Shown here: positions 35,720 through 43,992 of the stretch, in pieces
How positions within the stretch are numbered: the stretch's first letter is position 1
Layout: each line of letters starts with the position of its first letter
Origin: Planctomycetota bacterium
Lineage (GTDB): Bacteria > Planctomycetota > UBA11346
NCBI GenBank assembly: GCA_014193115.1
Contig: BJHQ01000003.1
Coordinates: 128,768-192,767, forward strand
Reading direction: 5' to 3'
Length of the DNA stretch: 64,000 bases
Notes under the pieces: model-generated
Told to the model about the DNA's origin: nothing
Databases searched by the model: none
The model's input: only the letters and a program-made list of their open reading frames with translations
Made by a program: the position numbers and the translations under genes

Positions 35720-35815
35720 GCCGCAGGCGCTAGCTAGCCCGCCGCAGGCACTAGCCCGCCGCAGGCTCTAGCTAGCCCGCCGCAGGCGCTAGCTAGCCCG
35801 CCGCAGGCGCTAGCC
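35720..35815. repeat. 21-bp tandem repeat across the ispD stop codon
   Basis: Five copies of GCCGCAGGCGCTAGCTAGCCC-like units, at 35720, 35741 (17 bp), 35758, 35779 and 35800. The last copy contains the ispD stop codon (complement at 35810-35812). Confidence 0.85.
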
Positions 35816-36466
35816 GGCGAGCAGGGCTTCGGCCAAGGCGAGGTCGTCGGGAGTGGTGATCTTCAGGTTGCGGGCGTCGCCCAGGACCAGCACCGGCGCA
35901 TGGCCGGAACGCTCCAGCACCTGGGCGTCGTCGCTGCATGTGCCGGCCGCGGGGTCGGCAAAGGCGGTCAGCCCAAGATCTCTGCGGAATCCTTGCGGCG
36001 TCTGGGCGAGCCACAGGTCGTCCCGGGGGACCGTGGCCGCGACCGTGCGGCCATCGGCAGTTCGTTTGACCGTGGCGGCGCAGGGGACGGCGACCACCGC
36101 CGAGCCGTGCTCGCGGATCGCGGCGATGCAGTCGGCGATGCAGTGTCTGGGCACCAGCGGACGCACGGCGTCGTGGATCAATACGATGCCATCGGCGGCG
36201 GCGCGCAGCGCGGCCAGCACCGACGCCTGGCGGGTGGCGCCGCCAAGCACCAGGGTGACCGGAAAGCTGGCCCCCAGGACGATGGCCTGGGCCGTGGGCA
36301 TCCACGCTTTATCCACGGCGATGATGGCGGAATCGACCTCGCCGGCGAAGGCCTGCAAGGTCCAGGCCAGCACCGGGCGACCGCGCAGGGCCAGGTATTG
36401 CTTGGGCACGTCGGCGCCGAAGCGGCTGCCGCGGCCGGCGGCCGGGATGATCAAGGTGGTGGTCAT
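35810..36466 (-). CDS. ispD: 2-C-methyl-D-erythritol 4-phosphate cytidylyltransferase
   Basis: A 218-residue enzyme, EC 2.7.7.60, of the MEP isoprenoid pathway. The nucleotide-binding start PAAGRGSRFGADVPKQYL is at residues 7-24. GGATRQASVLAAL, VLIHDAVRPLVP, QTPQGFRRDL and DDAQVLERSG are the expected family motifs. The start at 36466 puts the motif at the N terminus. The 18 extra residues of the longer frame are not conserved. There is no IspF domain or neighbour. The last codons lie in a 21-bp tandem repeat. Confidence 0.95.
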   Translation of the reverse strand: MTTTLIIPAAGRGSRFGADVPKQYLALRGRPVLAWTLQAFAGEVDSAIIAVDKAWMPTAQAIVLGASFPVTLVLGGATRQASVLAALRAAADGIVLIHDAVRPLVPRHCIADCIAAIREHGSAVVAVPCAATVKRTADGRTVAATVPRDDLWLAQTPQGFRRDLGLTAFADPAAGTCSDDAQVLERSGHAPVLVLGDARNLKITTPDDLALAEALLAG

Positions 36467-36540
36467 AGGATCAGGCCGCTCGGATCCGGCCGTGGCGTTG
36501 GCGGTGGCGCATCCGGCCACCTCGGAACCTCAGCAGGGGA

Positions 36541-38340
36541 TCAACGTCCCGAGCTGCTGAACGGGGTGCTGGTTCCAGTGGGTTTGCGGTTGCCGGTGCC
36601 GGTCGGCGGCCTGGTACCGGGTGGGCGAGGAGTGCCGGACCGGGTTGGCGGCGGGGTCGGCGCCTTGGGCACCTTGCTGGTGGTCGGGCGCTTGGTGTCG
36701 GGGCCGCGCGGAGCCCGGGTGATGGCCGTGGCGGTGGCGTCTCTCGCCCGACCTGGATCCTTGCCTGGACTGCTCGGTGCCAGCCGGGCCCACACGAACA
36801 GCACCACCGGCGTCAGGATCACCAGGATCCACAGGCACAGATGGACTGGCGACCGCCGCCACATGCCGGCGAGGTCCTCGCCGCCGGTGGTGACTGCGCC
36901 GTAGTTGCCCAGGACCAGCATCCAGCCCCCGGGGCTGATGTAGGAATTCCATGATAATTGCTGCCAACCGGCGGCGGCGGCAAGTTCGGGGGAGCGCGGC
37001 GTCTGGGTCGAGACGAACCAATAGCGCGACGGCCAATCGGCCAGATCACCGCCGCTGCGATACGCGGCGGCGGCCTGATCGAGCAGGGCAGCACGATCGG
37101 TGGATAAAGCCGCCTCGGCCAGCCGGCGGTAGGAATGTCCGGCGTAGCGCCAGCACGCCCCGGCGAGCTTGGTATCGCTGGCTACCTCAGGGTGGACTGC
37201 GGCTTTTGCCAGGAATTGCGCCGCGAGAGCGTGGTTCCCGACGTCATGCGCGCTCATCCCGGTGGTGACCAGCTCGCCGCCCCGTTCGGGGGCGACCTGG
37301 GCGAGCAGGGCGCTGGCCTCCGCGGCCCGGCCGAGCCGGCCGAGGGCGGTGGCCAGGTTGTAGCTCAGCTCACGGTCCTTCACCCCGTGGTCGGCGGCGA
37401 ATTGCAGATTGGGCAGGGCATCTTTGAAGTTGTCGAGGCGGAGCAGCGCCTCCCCCAGAGCCAGCCGGGTCGGTACCGATTCCGGAGCGAGTTCCTTGGC
37501 CACGGTCAGGCTCTGCACCGCATCAGCGCAGCGGGACTGGCCACGGTCCTTGTCGTTCTGTTCCAGCCAGGCCTTGGCCTGGGCCAGGCGGGCCCGGCCC
37601 AGATAGGTGTGGGCTTCGGCGTCCTTGGGCGCCAGCGCGACCAGTTTGGCGAAGGCCGCCTCGGAGCCGGCCAGGAACGCGTCGCGTTCATCCTTCTTCA
37701 AGGTCTGCTGGCCGAGGACGAGCCGCACCCGTCCGAGCTCGTACCACGCGTCGCCGCTGTTCGCGTCGGCGGCAGCGGCCCGGGCGAAGCTGGCCTCGCC
37801 CCGGGCGTAATCCCGCGCCATCACCGCCAGACGGCCGTCGAGGAAGAGGAACTCGCTCGGCTGGGGCCGGCCTTGCAGGCGTTTGCGAGCGATGTCGAGC
37901 CAGGTCTGGCCCGTGGCCGAATCCTGGTCCTGGAGCGCCACCGCCGCCATCTGATAGGCCACCCAGCCCTGGGGATCGGTGGCGTCGGTGAAGAACTTGG
38001 CCGTGGTCAGGGCATCGGTGGTGCGCTTGAGCTTGCCCAGGGCCTGGATGCCGAGGGCTCCGGCGGCGTGGCTGGTCTTGTCGTTGCTCAGGGCCTCGCG
38101 GGCCGAAGACCATACCGCGGCCCAGTCCCGGCGCTCGGCGGCGAGCCTGGCTTTCGCCAGGTGCCCATCGGACCATTTCGAAAAGCGCTTGAGCAATTCG
38201 GCGAGACGGGTCTCGGCGTCGGCCTCTTTCGCGGCGATAGCGGCCTGGACCGGCTCCCATTGTTCACGGGTCGGGGCGATCGGATCGGCAGCGCTGGCCA
38301 GGACGATGGCGCAGGCGATGGCGGCGAGCGGTCGGAGCAT
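36541..38340 (-). CDS. TPR protein with C-terminal membrane helix and basic Pro/Thr tail
   Basis: A 599-residue protein. The signal peptide is MLRPLAAIACAIVLASAAD. Many TPR-like units follow (GEASFARAAAADANSGDAWYELGRVRLVLGQ, AEASALLAQVAPERGG). A membrane helix lies near residue 505 (VHLCLWILVILTPVVLFVWARLA), then a long Arg/Lys/Pro/Thr-rich tail. The layout implies a periplasmic TPR domain anchored at its C terminus with a cytoplasmic basic tail. Five bases separate it from the lipoprotein gene upstream, and it is the last of a tight five-gene - strand group. Family unknown. The start at 38340 begins the signal peptide. Confidence 0.8.
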   Translation of the reverse strand: MLRPLAAIACAIVLASAADPIAPTREQWEPVQAAIAAKEADAETRLAELLKRFSKWSDGHLAKARLAAERRDWAAVWSSAREALSNDKTSHAAGALGIQALGKLKRTTDALTTAKFFTDATDPQGWVAYQMAAVALQDQDSATGQTWLDIARKRLQGRPQPSEFLFLDGRLAVMARDYARGEASFARAAAADANSGDAWYELGRVRLVLGQQTLKKDERDAFLAGSEAAFAKLVALAPKDAEAHTYLGRARLAQAKAWLEQNDKDRGQSRCADAVQSLTVAKELAPESVPTRLALGEALLRLDNFKDALPNLQFAADHGVKDRELSYNLATALGRLGRAAEASALLAQVAPERGGELVTTGMSAHDVGNHALAAQFLAKAAVHPEVASDTKLAGACWRYAGHSYRRLAEAALSTDRAALLDQAAAAYRSGGDLADWPSRYWFVSTQTPRSPELAAAAGWQQLSWNSYISPGGWMLVLGNYGAVTTGGEDLAGMWRRSPVHLCLWILVILTPVVLFVWARLAPSSPGKDPGRARDATATAITRAPRGPDTKRPTTSKVPKAPTPPPTRSGTPRPPGTRPPTGTGNRKPTGTSTPFSSSGR

Positions 38341-38345
38341 GGCGT

Positions 38346-38813
38346 TCACCGGATCGGTGGCTGGGCAAAGCCGGAGGCGGCAGCCTCGGCGGAGATGGCT
38401 GCGGAATCGCGCTCGACCAGCGGCTTCGGGCGCAGGGTCGCTGTGCGCTCGACCGCCAGTTGCAGGGGAATGGCGTCGGCGAACAGGTCGAAGGGGAACC
38501 GCTGCCACAGCGGCAAGTCGGTGCGCACGAGCTGGTCGTCGCGGCAGATCGCTCCGCCCGCTTCGCGGTGCCAGACGGTGATGGCGATGTCCTGGGGCAG
38601 CGGCCCGCTGCGCTGGATCGGTGTCGCGGTCGGAACGAGTTGCGCCTCCACCACCAGCCCAGCGACCGGCTTCTCGTCCGGGCCGATCATGGCGTTTGCC
38701 GGCGGATACGGGGTCTGCACCGCGGCGCTGGCGTTGTGGCGCAGGCAGCCGGCTCCGACCAGCGCCGTCATTGCCAGCGACAGGATCGGCAGGGAACAGT
38801 GAAATCGGGCCAC
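38346..38813 (-). CDS. small lipoprotein
   Basis: 155 residues with signal peptide and lipobox (ILSLAMTALVGAGC, Cys at about 23). The rest has no recognised domain (TPIQRSGPLPQDIAITVWHREAGGAICRDDQ...). It lies within the group running from the DHH phosphoesterase to the TPR membrane protein, so it is likely to work with the anchored TPR protein that follows. Confidence 0.7.
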   Translation of the reverse strand: MARFHCSLPILSLAMTALVGAGCLRHNASAAVQTPYPPANAMIGPDEKPVAGLVVEAQLVPTATPIQRSGPLPQDIAITVWHREAGGAICRDDQLVRTDLPLWQRFPFDLFADAIPLQLAVERTATLRPKPLVERDSAAISAEAAASGFAQPPIR

Positions 38814-38825
38814 GGCCCGGTCACG

Positions 38826-39431
38826 CTAGGTCGTGCCCTCAGGCGGGGAAGCCGCGGTACCGTCGACGGATGGCGCAGGCGTGCGTCGCACAGCGTGGCT
38901 TTTCGGCACCGCGCCGACAGCCGGCACCGCGCCGAACACCAGGACAGCGGCACCGCCGGCGATCACCAGGGCGAGGGTGGCTTCGGCCATCACCAGGCGG
39001 GTCGACAAGGGATGGGCCGCGGCGAAACGCGCCCTGGCGGTCTCCAGATCGTACTCGCCGCCGGCACGCAAGCGTGCCGCCATGCTGCGCGCCTCGGAGA
39101 TGGCGCCCCAGGCCGCGAGGTGGACTCCGGTCAGGATCAGGGCCAGGCCCCCTGCCGCCCAGACCCAGCCCATGCCCGCCCCGCGCCACCAGCGCAGGGC
39201 CGCCCACAGGATCAGGCAGGCAAGAATGCCGGCGAGCAGTCCGGTGCCGAGCACCGCCACCGCCTGGATCACGTCCCCGACCACCTGGCCGGCTTGCTCC
39301 CGGGACAAGGCGCCGCCGACGCCGGTGTGGCCGAAGGTGATCGCGGCGACCAGTCCAATCAGCAGGTCGGCGCAGGCCCAGAGCAAGGCGAGGCCGCCGG
39401 CGGCACCGATTACGATGGTTTCGTAGCGCAT
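38826..39431 (-). CDS. four-helix integral membrane protein
   Basis: 201 residues with four hydrophobic helices (TIVIGAAGGLALLWACADLLIGLVAAITF, VIQAVAVLGTGLLAGILACLILWAAL, GWVWAAGGLALILTGVHLAAWGAI, MAEATLALVIAGGAAVLVFGA) and a Pro/Thr-rich tail. The loop before the second helix has an EQAGQVVGD stretch. No family is recognised. The start at 39431 lies 2 bp past the stop of the preceding gene, so the two are coupled. Confidence 0.7.
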   Translation of the reverse strand: MRYETIVIGAAGGLALLWACADLLIGLVAAITFGHTGVGGALSREQAGQVVGDVIQAVAVLGTGLLAGILACLILWAALRWWRGAGMGWVWAAGGLALILTGVHLAAWGAISEARSMAARLRAGGEYDLETARARFAAAHPLSTRLVMAEATLALVIAGGAAVLVFGAVPAVGAVPKSHAVRRTPAPSVDGTAASPPEGTT

Positions 39432-39433
39432 GG

Positions 39434-39868
39434 TCAGGCAACCACGTCGGCCAGCCGGCTGAGAGCGACGATCTGGCGCCGCGGCACCGCTACCTGGCGG
39501 CGGTTCACCCGCACCCCGAGCTGGCGGGTCTCCAGGCAATAGACCTCTTTGGTGCTGTTGGCCTCGCGATGGTCGTGGAGGTCAGCATCGACGAACAAGA
39601 TCCAATCGTCGCGGACCTCGACCAAGGTTCCGATCACCAGATAGAACTCGGCGAGATCCGCCACCACCACGTGGCCGAGCCACTCGTTGAAAGCGGCAGT
39701 GTGGTTGCCATCGATCCGGCTCGGGCTCCCAATGAACATCCCCGCTGCGCGGGGCTCCGGCTGTGCCGGAGGGGCCGGCTGCGCCGTCCCACGTTCTTGC
39801 TTGACCGGGGGCTGCCCGCCCCCGGACGCGCCATCCGGCGCTCCCCCGCGCAGCCTGCGGCTGCTCAT
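39434..39868 (-). CDS. small conserved hypothetical protein next to a DHH phosphoesterase
   Basis: 144 residues from an ATG that overlaps the stop of the DHH gene (ATGA). The last 100 residues look like a compact beta-rich domain (AFNEWLGHVVVADLAEFYLVIGTLVEVRDDWILFVDADLHDHREANSTKEVYCLETRQLGVRVNRRQVAVPRRQIVALSRLADVV), resembling the small Sm/PRC-barrel-like proteins seen in planctomycetes. The first 43 residues are encoded by a row of five hairpins (39740-39864) and are low-complexity. An internal ATG at 39739 would remove them and may be the real start. Function unknown. Confidence 0.65.
   Translation of the reverse strand: MSSRRLRGGAPDGASGGGQPPVKQERGTAQPAPPAQPEPRAAGMFIGSPSRIDGNHTAAFNEWLGHVVVADLAEFYLVIGTLVEVRDDWILFVDADLHDHREANSTKEVYCLETRQLGVRVNRRQVAVPRRQIVALSRLADVVA
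39740..39864. repeat. cluster of five short hairpins
   Basis: Tandem GC-rich stem-loops: CCCCGC-TGC-GCGGGG (39740-39754), CTCCGGC-TGT-GCCGGAG (39755-39771), an imperfect one at 39774-39790, CCGGGGGC-TGCCC-GCCCCCGG (39805-39825) and GCAGCC-TGC-GGCTGC (39850-39864). Four have a TGC or TGT loop. The last matches the hairpin at 14814-14838. Confidence 0.75.
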
Positions 39869-41415
39869 GACAGCAGCTCGAACTCGTCGGGATCCGGCGG
39901 GCGCGGCGCCGCCAGGTGCTGGCGCACGGTGGCGGCGAAGCGGGCCCGGCGGCGCGGCGGCATGCGCCGGAAGAGGTTGTCGACCAGCACGTCGACGGTG
40001 CCTTCGAGCTGGGCGGCATCGACCGGCAGCTCGGCCCGGGCCATGGTCCGATGGCCGCCGGCGGAGCCGAGCTTGGCGAAGGCCTTGGTCGCCCGCCGAC
40101 CGACATCGACCTCGTGGCCATCGCCGCGGAAGATCACCACCAGGCGGTCGCCTTCGTCGCGGCGCCGGCGGATGCCGGCCACCACCACCCAGGCGATACC
40201 GCAGGTCAGCAGCAGCAGGTCGGCGACCTGGACCAGCAGGTCGCTGGTCGGGACGACGCCGAAGTGGACCAGGATCATGTCGCGGTAGGTCACGCGGTGG
40301 CCGATGCCCCAGGCGATGTAGTCGAGCATCGCCATCGGCACCTGGGATTTCTTCAGGCGCTGGATGAAGTGGCGATCGGCCCGGGGCAGCAGCCAATCAT
40401 AGGCGCGCAGATCGGCGGCACCGGCGTTCCGCTGCAAGTCGTCGGTATCGGTGACCAGGCCATAGAGCAGCGCCGTGGCCAGCTTGCGATCCACCGGCTG
40501 CTCGGCGGCGATCAGGTACTCGCACAGCATGGTGCAGGTGGCGCCGTACCCGGGGCGCAGGTCGCAATACGCCGCCTGGGTGTCCGGCCGCGCCGGGTGG
40601 TGGTCGATGACCGCGTCGGCCCGGGGCGGATCGTCGCGCCAGAAGCCAGGCTGGGCATCGACCACCGCGACCACCTCGGCCTGGGCCAGCTCGTCGTCGC
40701 CGATCCGTTCGATGTCGCTGGCCAACCACGATAACAGCAGCTTATTCTGATAGCGCTGGACCTCGCCGCCATAGCGGATCACCGGCTCGGCGCCGGCGCT
40801 GCGCCACAACGCGGCGATGGCGAGGGCGGCGCCGATCGCATCGGGATCGGGATCGCCATAGCACAGGATCACCGCCCGTTTGCGACCCCGGGCCAAGGCG
40901 ATCAGGGCATCGACCCGGGCGAGCACGGCGAAGCGCTCGTTCATCCGCACCCGGGCTTCTTCAACCGGCGAGGGCAGGCTCAGCCAGCCCGGCACCGCCA
41001 CCCGTTTGCGGATGCCGCCGAGCTGGAACACCGCCCGGGTCGGCGGCAGCCAACCGCGCACCCGCTCGATGGATTCCGGTTGATCGAGGGCGATCAGGTA
41101 GGGCGGTCCGGGCAGGTCGGTCGGGCGCTGGACATAGCCCGAGGCGGCGCGATCGACGGTGACCGCTGGATACGGCGCGAGCAGCCGCTCCAGCTCGGCG
41201 TCGTCGGTGATCACCCGCACGTCGAGCCGGCTGCCAACCAGCAGGGTCACGGTGCTGACCAGGTGGCTGCCCCGGCCGATCAGGGTCACTTGACGGGGCG
41301 GCTCGGCGCCGATGTGGCGCGGCCCAGGTTGGCGCTGGCCGCTTGCCGAGCCGGTCGCGCGGCTGCGATCGGGAGGTTGGCCGTCGTCAGCCTGACGGGG
41401 CGGCGGTGAGCCCAT
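39865..41415 (-). CDS. DHH-family phosphoesterase with N-terminal nucleotide-binding-like domain
   Basis: A 516-residue protein. After a low-complexity N terminus, residues 42-155 resemble a TrkA-N/Rossmann-like domain (QVTLIGRGSHLVSTVTLLVGSRLDVRVITDDAELERLL). The DHH domain has CYGDPDPDAIGAALAI, AVVDAQPGFW and the family DHHP (VIDHHPARPD). A DHHA1-like C-terminal part has GGHRTMARAELPVD. Such proteins are NrnA-type nanoRNases or c-di-nucleotide/pAp phosphodiesterases using Mn2+. The substrate here is unknown. It heads the five-gene - strand group and its stop overlaps the next start. Confidence 0.88.
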   Translation of the reverse strand: MGSPPPRQADDGQPPDRSRATGSASGQRQPGPRHIGAEPPRQVTLIGRGSHLVSTVTLLVGSRLDVRVITDDAELERLLAPYPAVTVDRAASGYVQRPTDLPGPPYLIALDQPESIERVRGWLPPTRAVFQLGGIRKRVAVPGWLSLPSPVEEARVRMNERFAVLARVDALIALARGRKRAVILCYGDPDPDAIGAALAIAALWRSAGAEPVIRYGGEVQRYQNKLLLSWLASDIERIGDDELAQAEVVAVVDAQPGFWRDDPPRADAVIDHHPARPDTQAAYCDLRPGYGATCTMLCEYLIAAEQPVDRKLATALLYGLVTDTDDLQRNAGAADLRAYDWLLPRADRHFIQRLKKSQVPMAMLDYIAWGIGHRVTYRDMILVHFGVVPTSDLLVQVADLLLLTCGIAWVVVAGIRRRRDEGDRLVVIFRGDGHEVDVGRRATKAFAKLGSAGGHRTMARAELPVDAAQLEGTVDVLVDNLFRRMPPRRRARFAATVRQHLAAPRPPDPDEFELLS

Positions 41416-41565
41416 GAGACTGGTAGCTTAGGCGCGAAGCAGCCCTTTCCAACCGCGCCGCGGCATGGTTGCAGCGATAGATGCCGTGCACGGATTTGCG
41501 GCCAGCATCCATCGATTGGTCGCAGGTGGTTGGCGCCGGTCCTTTCCTGGGTCATGCTGCGTCGC

Positions 41566-41841
41566 ATGAGCGACAGCGCCGCCTCGCCCCTGCCCTGCCA
41601 TCCTGATCTGTTCGATCTGCTGGTCTGCCCTGAGGCCAAAGTGCCGGTGAAGTGGACTGGCGGATGGCTGGTGTCCACCGATGGCGGAACCCGCCGGGCC
41701 TATCGGGTCGATGGCGACATCCCGGTGATGCTGGTCGAGGAATCCAAGGTCCTCAGCCAATCCGAATGGCAGGCAGCCATGGCGGCGGAAGGTCCAGTCG
41801 GCCAAGGCGTCGCCGCAGTCCAAGCCCGGGCCAAGCGATGA
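41566..41841 (+). CDS. Trm112-like small protein
   Basis: 91 residues resembling the bacterial Trm112/YcaR family: HPDLFDLLVCPEAKVPVKW...GTRRAYRVDGDIPVMLVEESKVLS. The usual zinc-ribbon CPxC pair is reduced to a single Cys (CPEAK), so zinc binding is probably lost, as in many bacterial members. The start at 41566 gives the normal short N terminus. Its stop overlaps the next ORF (ATGA). Confidence 0.8.
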   Translation: MSDSAASPLPCHPDLFDLLVCPEAKVPVKWTGGWLVSTDGGTRRAYRVDGDIPVMLVEESKVLSQSEWQAAMAAEGPVGQGVAAVQARAKR

Positions 41842-42251
41842 CCGCTGGGCCGCCAGGCTCGGAAACTGGCGACGGGGTTCGGCGGATGTGGCGGTTTCGC
41901 CGCGCGGCTTTGCTCAGACACCGACGATTCGGACCGGTTCATGATGATCTGGTGTTGGGCGGTTTCGGGCCGAACTGCCCGACCCTGCATCTCACCCGGC
42001 GCACCTGGCGCTGGCAGCCGCCCCACCGTCGTCGCTGGCTCACCTGGTCCGGACCGGTCAGCGGCGGTCGGGGCGTCGCCACCGCGTGGTGGCGTGGTCT
42101 GGCCCGGTTGATCAGCGCCCAACCCACTGCGGCATCCCAACCCCGGCAGGTGCGCCTGGCTTTGCACGACCGACGACGTGGAACCGCCCACCTGGACTTG
42201 CGCCCTGGCCGGGTTGTGGCCACCGGCTGGCTCCGGATCCTGCTGCCCTGA
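41838..42251 (+). CDS. Trp/Arg-rich hypothetical protein
   Basis: A 137-residue frame beginning inside the Trm112-like gene's stop codon (ATGA overlap) and ending eight bases before the kinase gene. It is rich in Arg and Trp (LHLTRRTWRWQPPHRRRWLTW, GVATAWWRGLARLI) with no domain I recognise. The tight spacing on both sides supports a real gene in a three-gene unit. GC-rich DNA can also keep such frames open by chance. Confidence 0.5.
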   Translation: MTAGPPGSETGDGVRRMWRFRRAALLRHRRFGPVHDDLVLGGFGPNCPTLHLTRRTWRWQPPHRRRWLTWSGPVSGGRGVATAWWRGLARLISAQPTAASQPRQVRLALHDRRRGTAHLDLRPGRVVATGWLRILLP

Positions 42252-42259
42252 GCCGCTCC

Positions 42260-43342
42260 ATGCCCGGTGATCCCGCCGCCACTGACACCCACCATGCCGA
42301 GACCACCACCGCGCCCCGTCCTGGGACGCTGCTGGTGCGCCGGCGCGAGCATCACGCAGCCTTCGAAGCCACGCTGAAGGAAATCTTCCTGGCCCACCAG
42401 GTCCAGCTCGGCGAACCGTTGGCCAAGGGCACCAGCGAGACCGTGGTCTATGGCGGCCACTACCATGGCGAAGACGTGGCGGTGAAGATCTGCGCCCCGG
42501 CCACCGAGGACGTGGCCGACGCCGTCAGCTTGTTCGGCGCTTTCAAGGTCGAATGCGAAAAGACCATGGTCCTGTCCCGGCGCAGCCGCAACGTGGTCCA
42601 GGTCATCGAATACGGCGACGCCGACCTGCCCGACGATCTGGCGGACGAACTCGCCCAGTTCTTCCCGTTGTCGCTGCTGCCGTTCATGATCACCGAGCGG
42701 GCCCGCTACGGCTCCCTCGACAAGGTCGTGAAGGGCAAGCGCCAGCTTGCCGGCTTTGACCGGATTTCGCTGCTCGAAGCGGTGGCCGGCGCCACCGAAG
42801 GGATCAAAGAGGCCCACGACCACTTCGTCGCCCACCGTGACATCAAGCCGCAGAACATCCTGATTTTCGGCCCTGGTCAGGGCAAGATCGCCGACTTCGG
42901 CATCGCCCGCTGGCGTTCCCGGCGCAAGGCCACCGGCGGCGCGGTGCTGACCCCGAAGTACGCCAGTCCTGAACAGGCGTTCTACGCCCTGACCGGCGAG
43001 CGTGAGAACCTGGTCGACATGCGCGGCGACATCTATTCGTGGGCGATCCTGATCTATGAGGTCGTCACCGGCGCCCATCCCTTCGCCTGGGCGATCAGAA
43101 CCGGCGGTGATCCAGCGATCACCCAGCGCTCGCTGCTGAAAGCGATCGCCGCCAACGACCGCCGCGGATTCCTGCCCACCGGCGACATCACCTTCGATTC
43201 GCTGATCTACAATTGCACCACCGACCTGAAGCACCGGGTCGCCGATATCAGCGTCGCCAACCGGGTGCTGCGCCAGTACATCCAGCGCCACCGTTCGGAC
43301 TCGCCACCCCAGGGCTGGCCGCAGATCCGCATGGCGCCGTAG
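42260..43342 (+). CDS. soluble Hanks-type Ser/Thr protein kinase
   Basis: 360 residues. Kinase motifs in order: LGEPLAKGTSETVVYGG (degenerate Gly loop), VAVKIC (Lys near residue 75), HRDIKPQN (near 192), ADFGIAR (near 212) and PKYASPEQ, with DIYSWAILIYEVVTGAHPF following. All catalytic residues are present. There is no membrane helix or sensor domain, so it is cytoplasmic. The targets are not known. It lies directly downstream of the Trm112-like and Trp/Arg-rich genes. Confidence 0.92.
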   Translation: MPGDPAATDTHHAETTTAPRPGTLLVRRREHHAAFEATLKEIFLAHQVQLGEPLAKGTSETVVYGGHYHGEDVAVKICAPATEDVADAVSLFGAFKVECEKTMVLSRRSRNVVQVIEYGDADLPDDLADELAQFFPLSLLPFMITERARYGSLDKVVKGKRQLAGFDRISLLEAVAGATEGIKEAHDHFVAHRDIKPQNILIFGPGQGKIADFGIARWRSRRKATGGAVLTPKYASPEQAFYALTGERENLVDMRGDIYSWAILIYEVVTGAHPFAWAIRTGGDPAITQRSLLKAIAANDRRGFLPTGDITFDSLIYNCTTDLKHRVADISVANRVLRQYIQRHRSDSPPQGWPQIRMAP

Positions 43343-43391
43343 CTGCGGCCGCCGGCCGGGCGCGAGGCGCGTAAACCGGGGGCGTGGCCGA

Positions 43392-43811
43392 TCAGCCCGC
43401 CAATTCCGCCAGCACCGTCTCGGCAACCAGCAACGCGGCGCCTGGGCAGCGGACCAGCAGGGCGATCCCATCCGACGGCCGGCAATCGACGGTCGCGGTC
43501 CGCCCGGCGGTGTCGGTCAATTCAAGTTCGGCCCAGAAGGTCTGATCGCGGAAATCAGTGATCTTCACCGCGGTCAATCTCCAGCCGGTGGCGGTGAGCA
43601 CGCCGCCGAGCAGGTCATGGGTCAGCGGTCGCGGGAACGTCTCGCCGGACACCGCCCGGGCGATGGATTGGGCCTCCTGGGTGCCGATGGCGATAGGCAG
43701 GCGGCGGGGGCTGGCGACGGGTTCGACCTCGACCAGGAACAGCACCTGCCGCTTCTCGTCTTCATCGATCAGGATTTGGCCGAGCCGGCAGTGACGGAGT
43801 GGGGCTGCCAT
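43392..43811 (-). CDS. bifunctional nuclease (BFN/DUF151) family protein
   Basis: 139 residues matching the BFN domain: LPIAIGTQEAQSIARAVSGETFPRPLTHDLLGGVL, VKITDFRDQTFWAELEL and VDCRPSDGIALLVRC. Plant and some bacterial members degrade RNA and single-stranded DNA. The activity of this copy is not shown by the sequence. It is a single-gene unit, divergent from pheT. Confidence 0.88.
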   Translation of the reverse strand: MAAPLRHCRLGQILIDEDEKRQVLFLVEVEPVASPRRLPIAIGTQEAQSIARAVSGETFPRPLTHDLLGGVLTATGWRLTAVKITDFRDQTFWAELELTDTAGRTATVDCRPSDGIALLVRCPGAALLVAETVLAELAG

Positions 43812-43992
43812 GGGCCGCCGTGGTCGGCGTCGGGTCCCCTGCTGTCAATACCAACGGCCCGCAAACCCGCCCGCCATGGCCAGGAGGTTCCCTGGAGCGA
43901 ACGCCAGGGCGCCATTTCAGTCTGGCGCTTTCCTGGCCACAGTGACCTGTTCGGCTTGCGCTGGGTGCGCTTCAGCCCAGCGTGCGCCGGCC

